NCBI GenBank assembly: GCA_015680905.1
Contig: CM027382.1
Coordinates: 21,487,501-21,551,500 of the forward strand
Source of the DNA: Coptis chinensis
Taxonomy: Eukaryota > Streptophyta > Magnoliopsida > Ranunculales > Ranunculaceae
Direction of reading: 5' to 3'
DNA: 64,000 nucleotides
This document shows, piece by piece, positions 58,247 through 64,000 of this stretch (position 1 is its first letter; each line of letters opens with the position of its first letter). A program made the translations under genes and the position numbers. The notes beneath the pieces are model-generated. The model had not been told where the DNA came from. It was given only the letters and a program-made list of their open reading frames with translations, and made no database searches.

Positions 58247-60987
58247 AAAAAATTAGATGTCAATTGGCCGCAGTTGAAATGGAGTAGAATTAGATGGTTC
58301 CAGCCAGTTGAAATGGGTATAATATATTAATATGTTCTAAACCATTGGATCCAAAATCGTACTCTCTATCCTTAAAACACTATTGTTTTTCCAGTTTTAG
58401 AAATAGATAAAGAGTGGAGTAGTGGACTACCATTGGACTGAGTCTTAGGACTATGGACTGAACTTTTATCTCTCTAAACCCTGTCCTGGGTCCTGAAGAA
58501 GTGAAGAAGGGGGTTGGCGTACAACTGTACAAGTCACAACATTACATAACTCATGCAGGACAGATAAGGGGACCACTTTTACCCTTGGATCCTGATCTTA
58601 GTATAGGTCTATAGGATCTACAGTGGCGTAGGTCGCTACTATTTTTATTTATTTTTTTTTTTTTAACTTTTTATAGAGTGAACAGTTACTGCTGTATTTT
58701 TGGTTTTTGAGCAAAATAAGGGTACAACCCGGGTCAGCCAACTTATAGGGAATTCCAAAATATTTCGAACAAAATTCAGAATTTGTATTTTTTACTCTTA
58801 CATTATTATTTCAAATTCTTTAATAACCAAAATATTCGAGAGGAATTTTGAGATTCCGTTCTCATGACACAGTTACCATGTTTCACTTGAGATACATCAA
58901 AATTAAAGTTCATCAACAAGGAAAAATAATACTGATTGATTATCGGAAAAAAAAAAAGGAAAAATAATACTAACAATATTTCAAGGAGAAAATGGTATTG
59001 TAAAATTGCTACATTCAGTCAAATAGAGTTACAGTCAGTAACTATGGATTAGCCTTAAAATGAAAAGTATTTTACATTGTACACTTTACTTTATTCTTGA
59101 ATAATGTAAGATTAGTCAGTAACTCAGTATATATATATACTCATGATTAGTTGATTACCAACTCCTTTCAATACAAAATTCTTGTGACATTTTGTATTTG
59201 ATTTTCTTGGACAAAAAGATAACAACATTCCTGTGATGTCACTGAAACCTTCGTCATGCAGTCTGGCGCAACTATCTATCCCTTTGATTCTTTTATCTTG
59301 ATTGTTTCACTTTTCGGAGACTACTCGCGAATTGAGAGGAACCTAACACACTCACTGATCAGGTGGTCCCGTCACCTTCGGTCCTTTTTGTTGGCGTTAA
59401 CGATGGATCCAACCTTTAGTTTTTGTTGCCAAGTCAATTGGATTTTTCTTCTTCTCTCATTATCAGCTGTAGTTCATACTGCACTAATGTGGCGTGGTAT
59501 TACAAAACGACGTGGTGGGGTTTCACGAAGATCCCTCAATAATTTTAGTGGGCATCTAATATTCTAATCTAATTTTAAGAGTTGCACACACAAATGTTTA
59601 TATGTGAGGACGTGAGGTCTTCTCTTTAAATCCTGACGAGCGGCAGTCTTAAACCTTTTGAAGAAATGATTCTACGCTGTGTAACACTGTACCGACATAT
59701 TTGCTGATGCTTTAGAGTTTAAACCATAGGAGCTAACAGATCTGCCTGTGCTGATGCAGGCTGCCCGCGCTTGATACTGGATTTCAAGATAACCTAACTA
59801 TGTAAGACCATAGATTAAAAATCAAAGTGAATAAATAAATCGATTAAGGCAAGTCTGTGTGACTGTGTTACTATCATTCCACGTACGGGGTCCATTTTGG
59901 GACCGATTCATACGATTTTAATACGTCTTTTTCCAACATTAATAAGTACCCCTGTTCCCTTTAACACGCTAGTGCCTGGATCTACTTCACCCATCTTTGA
60001 TACTTAATTAACGGTATAGCTTTAAAGGGCAATGTAAGTTATTGTAACCGTGCTATAATTCAGATAAACTTTTTGCAAACAAAGTTTCATCCGCATTTTA
60101 ATGCTACGAACCACCTGCTAAAAGACATACTCTAATGTAACTTTCATGCCATGTACATAGACTACATTTTGGGACTTTAAAAGGTGACAAAAAACGTAAT
60201 TTCCTCGTTTGCCCGAAAGGATGGCCACCTACGCACAAAAATCATAACATAACTTATTCGTATGCTTGAAGGTTCCCAAGGAAGAAGCCACTATAAGTAT
60301 GCTTGAAGGGATGGCTTCATATCTGCAAAACTACACCTTATACTTGGTGCAACTCTTCAAAAGACTGCACTGTAACATCCCAAAATGATACTAGTTTTTA
60401 CAAATGATCAATTTCACCAATAGAGTAGTAGAGTATATAAGAGAGAGAACATTTGGAAAGGAGATAAAGACTATAATGTTTTGTATCACATTTCATTAAT
60501 CACATAAAACATAATATAAAGTTATAAACTGGACTTGTCAAACTATTTCATTTATAAATTAAAATTTAAAATCTGTTAATCATTTAACTTACATATATGA
60601 CGACATGAAGAGAAAATTTAAATTAGTGACATTAAAGAAGAGGGGAAAAACGAGCAACCTGTTGAAAGAGAAATAACTTTGTAGGAGAAAATTATTTTCC
60701 ACTTGGAAGATACAGTAGATGGGTTAACTTAAAACCATGGTGAAGGCTGTGTCCTCACCACATACTGCTACTGGAAGTATAGTTATTAAGGGCGACACTT
60801 ATTGTATTGGTATTCTCCCCTTTATAGCAATGGGGAGAGGTCTTCATAACTAAAGAAGCGTGAGCTTATAAACAACAGGGAGGATAAGGAAATCCTCATC
60901 TATTCATAACTAAAGAAGCCAGAGAGGGCAGCATCACTAGAACTATAAGATGCTTGAGGACCAGGCGATGTACCTTATAGCACTAGG
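58247..60987. other. Intergenic region between AP2 and SUD1
   Basis: AT-rich, no supported gene. The plus-strand 103-codon frame at 59256-59567 has no family features I recognise. The final part before 60988 contains the SUD1 3' UTR. Short runs of T (58640-58665) and TA (59131-59141) occur. Confidence 0.55.
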
Positions 60988-63900
60988 CTAATAAACCGCT
61001 GGAGGATTGTGCCAATTATGATGTCTGAACCTCATCCCAACATCAGCTTCTTGCTGATCTTGTACTGTGCCTTGTGCTTCTGGAAGAACCACAGCCTCAT
61101 TACCCTTGTTTAATGTGTCTTCACCAAAGTTGTGTAGCCTCCGTCCAATCAGATAGCGATCATCTCGTATGGAATTGTGGAGGTTTGTGAACCAGACATG
61201 AAATCTCTTAGCACAAAAATACAGCGAGCTAAAACTGAGGCATCCAACCCAGGCAAACCGGTAGACAGCTGAGTTCACAATTAGTGGGTATCCAAGCACA
61301 GGGAACACCCCTCTTGCAAACACATAGGGCACACAGAGAGCTGTCAACAACTTCATTATAATTGGAATTACTATCTCCTGCAGAACCCAAAGTCCCCGTA
61401 GTTGGGAGAAGCCATCTTCTCTCACTCTCTGGAACTTCATCCGCCAACTTTCATCCACCAAAGGGGTCATGTGATCCAGCATAGCCTGTTCAAAACCAAA
61501 AGAAATGGCAAACTTGACACTTCCATATAGGGACTGAGATCTCTTGATGGTATTATAACTTTATCATAAACATATGACATGCGAGTATCTGATATATATA
61601 CATACATATAAGTAGCATACAGGCATGGTCAATTCTATGAGTAATTCCTTAGCATGCAACAGACACGTATTTGCTAGATTATGTTTAGAAATACAACCCA
61701 AAAGAAAACTGTAAAACACCAACCAATCTAGTCCAGATCTTGAGAAAAATTAGTCCCAGTGCCCAATCCTGATACAAGAGGAAAACTGGGCTTTCATCCA
61801 CAGGAACTCGCATTGGAACAATCACCAAAAGTTCAAACAGCAGGCCAATCAAGACCGGGATAACAATGATCTAGAACAAAAGAAAAAAGATCAAATTAAC
61901 AGAATGGATTTCCAATAGGTTGGTATGAGTAAAAATATCTTCCAAATTGAACTACTTACCCAGATTGCCAACAGCAAGGAACTCTTGAGTACAATAGCGG
62001 TCCACTTCCATATTCGATTCAACAAAACTCCTACTCTCTGTGTTTTAACATGTTCAACACAGTACCTAGTACCAGCTACAATGGTCCAGATAATGTAACT
62101 TCCAGTGATGAAGGCATACAGATCTAAGGAAAGACACAGTTGAAGATTAGTTTCAGCAACACCTCACTTGAAAAGTGCAGAATAAATGTAAGTTTATACA
62201 AGTTACCATTGCATTTGATCCCATGTGTTATTGGAAGATGAGGGATGGAGTTGAAGAATGTACGTCCAAGAGAGATGGGAACTACTAACAAGGCTGAGTT
62301 GAAGAGAAGCAGAGTCATCCATGCCAGTACCAACAACAGCACAATGCGAATACCGAAACCATACCTGACAAGAGTGGAACTCAGTAATACTTCGGTCAAA
62401 TTTGAAGTTCAAAAATTGTTGAAACCATCAGAGGCAAAACCTACATGCTTGGGACAACCAGTACAATGTGATGGGTAATGCTAACAACCTGACACCAACA
62501 GTCAAAAACAATCCCGAAATGACAATGTCATCACATATTAGGGTGTTCCTCTTAGTCCACATGTTTCTTTCAGTGTATCATTTATTTCCCATTTCAATAA
62601 GTTTCTCATTTATCATGTTTACTCAACAGACAAGATTTAGTTTCCTCGGGATTCATGGCTAACAAGAAACCTATAGTTATAAACAAGCCTTTTGACCTCA
62701 TTGTAAAATGTAAAGTAGTTTGTGTTAGTACTTACGAATTAGAGATTGTGATTTACACGTATTTCCCTTGTAATAGTGAGAATTATAATTTTATTATGTT
62801 GAATTAGGGTTCCAAGTTGAAGCCAAATCATGAAACTTTACTGCTATTCACTCTTGTTCTGCATTTGCACATATTTCACATCATTGCAGTGATAAATACA
62901 TAGGAAAACAAAAGTTTTATTTCTACCCAAGACAGAAATAGGGATCCCTAGAAATAAACTTGGATAAATGATGTTATTATTGTACTGTGGCAAATTACTT
63001 ACTCAGAATCAGTCCGCTCCTCACCATCCTCCTCCTCTGTGACATCAGCGTCCCTAGTTGTAAGCCTGGTTCTGTTCACAATTGCTACAAGAGCCCGATC
63101 TTGCTGCCCAGCTCCACCTTGTACATTACCATTTCCTTCCACATTTCCACCCTCCTGTCCACCACCATCCTCAGGTCTGGGCAGTAAGAAGTCGGTTAAA
63201 CCAAGTGCCCACCCAACGGCTGTAAACCAATGCCGGAGAAGGGATTTGACCGTTGACCGCAATTTGAAATGTTCAATAGCAAATGGAATACAGATTTGAA
63301 ACAGAAGCATGTCAGCAGGAATTTCAGTAAACGGATCGGACACTCTGCAATATATTTCTAGAAGTTAGCAAAGAGAAGTAATACGAAGTGTTGTATATAT
63401 ATTCACCTGTGTAGAACAGTAACAGAAGGTGTCACGAAAACATTAATAGAAACTCACGAGACATCAAGTGGGAATACAGAAGGTGCTAGTCGCATGGCAA
63501 GTTTGACAGGTACAAATACTAGCATGACAATCAAGCTCCCATAAACAGCAACGGACATTAGAACCCGACGAGCATGCTTGTGCACAGGATCATCGATAAG
63601 ATCCCGAAAAGGGTTGTAATTTGGGTCCGCTGGGTCCCGGAGAAAGTAGAGAACACCATTACGCAAAACCTACCAGAAGCAAATTACTGTCAACATTGTC
63701 CAACAAGCATACTAGTAATTGAATAAGTAAACATGTAAATGGACTTAGAGAATAGTACCCCTCGGAGAAGGCTCACGAAAATGCTAATTTGTAGCATGTA
63801 TACAATTCCAACAATCCAATGTATCAAGGAGCTTGCCAAGGGAGAAATTGCAAAGAATTCAACCCTTTGAGATATTGTCTTCCCAAGCATTCTTATAGTA

Positions 63901-64000
63901 CAAACATCAAGCCACCATCCACACATCAAGGGAAAGACCCCAAGTTCAATCACCAAAAGGAAAGCAACCTTAATCATGGTCATTAAATGCCTCATTGCTG
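60988..64000 (-). CDS. SUD1: E3 ubiquitin ligase SUD1/DOA10 (MARCH6/TEB4 family), C-terminal part, 7 exons
   Basis: Minus-strand exons: >64000-63759, 63669-63458, 63344-63003, 62364-62207, 62123-61960, 61870-61724, 61485-60988 (stop). All junctions are GT-AG and phases fit, giving about 587 codons. Text matches plant SUD1/CER9: FPLMCGWWLDVCTIRM, then MLQISIFVSLLRG and YFLRDPADPNYNPFRDL; GWALGLTDFLLPRPED, an acidic cytosolic loop (TEEEDGEERTDSE), LPITHGIKCN, YRFAWVGCLSF. The last exon holds RDDRYLIGRRLHNFG, equivalent to the conserved C-terminal element of Doa10/MARCH6. Many hydrophobic segments fit a multi-pass ER membrane protein. Known family role: ER-associated degradation; in plants it limits HMG-CoA reductase activity and affects cuticle lipids. 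The N-terminal RING-CH domain lies outside the window. The visible part looks intact. Confidence 0.95.

Noticed and set aside
59256-59567. 103-codon plus-strand open frame as a gene
   Set aside because: No recognisable domain and no upstream or downstream exons; hydrophobic stretches alone are not enough.

Overview
The window is nuclear DNA of a flowering plant, most likely a core eudicot. It carries intron-containing plant genes (an APETALA2-type transcription factor and the 3' part of a SUD1/DOA10-type ubiquitin ligase gene) set among plant LTR-retrotransposon lineages (Tat, Athila-like, Tekay-like) plus hAT and probable CACTA DNA transposons. I cannot name the species. Coding density is very low. 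About 47 kb of the 64 kb is transposon-derived, and several insertions are nested inside one another.

Layout. 1-~9596: the 3' part of a Tat-lineage Ty3/gypsy element (element 1, plus strand, entering from the left). It has pol relics, an antisense extra ORF and a 3' LTR, and holds two solo LTRs (411-1749 and 4392-5216). 9692-~43330: an older sequence with a CACTA-like left end, now in three pieces. A non-autonomous hAT (10758-11727), a complete but pol-less Athila-like element (12115-21933, minus) and a second Tat element (element 2, 23768-42253, plus) have inserted into it. Element 2 is itself interrupted by an 8.7 kb non-coding element with giant LTRs (31313-40038, minus). 43964-48988: a short non-autonomous LTR element (element 4, minus) with tandem repeats and gene-like fragments. 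Every complete insertion has a readable target-site duplication: TACTT, AAGTT, CAACC, TGTAT, CATAA for one solo LTR, GCGTCACT and GTCCCACC for the two hATs. The other solo LTR has the imperfect pair ATAAG/AGAAG.

48994-64000 is gene space. An AP2 gene (51969-54846, plus, ten coding exons, 509 aa) has two AP2 domains, an EAR-like motif and a miR172 target site. Its upstream region holds a cluster of palindromic repeats. Two hAT relics (56766-58238) lie downstream. The last seven exons of SUD1/DOA10 (60988-64000, minus) run off the right edge. All visible exons of both genes are open and join in frame, so both look functional.

The most unusual signals are: (1) dense TTGAC (WRKY W-box) arrays in LTRs of three unrelated retroelement families, with about 23 sites in 250 bp in the giant LTRs; (2) a 38-bp minisatellite in which every unit holds a perfect 8-bp hairpin with a GCAA loop; (3) an antisense extra ORF in both Tat copies; (4) possible captured gene pieces in element 4; and (5) a palindrome cluster upstream of AP2. 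All retroelement coding regions are treated here as fossils.
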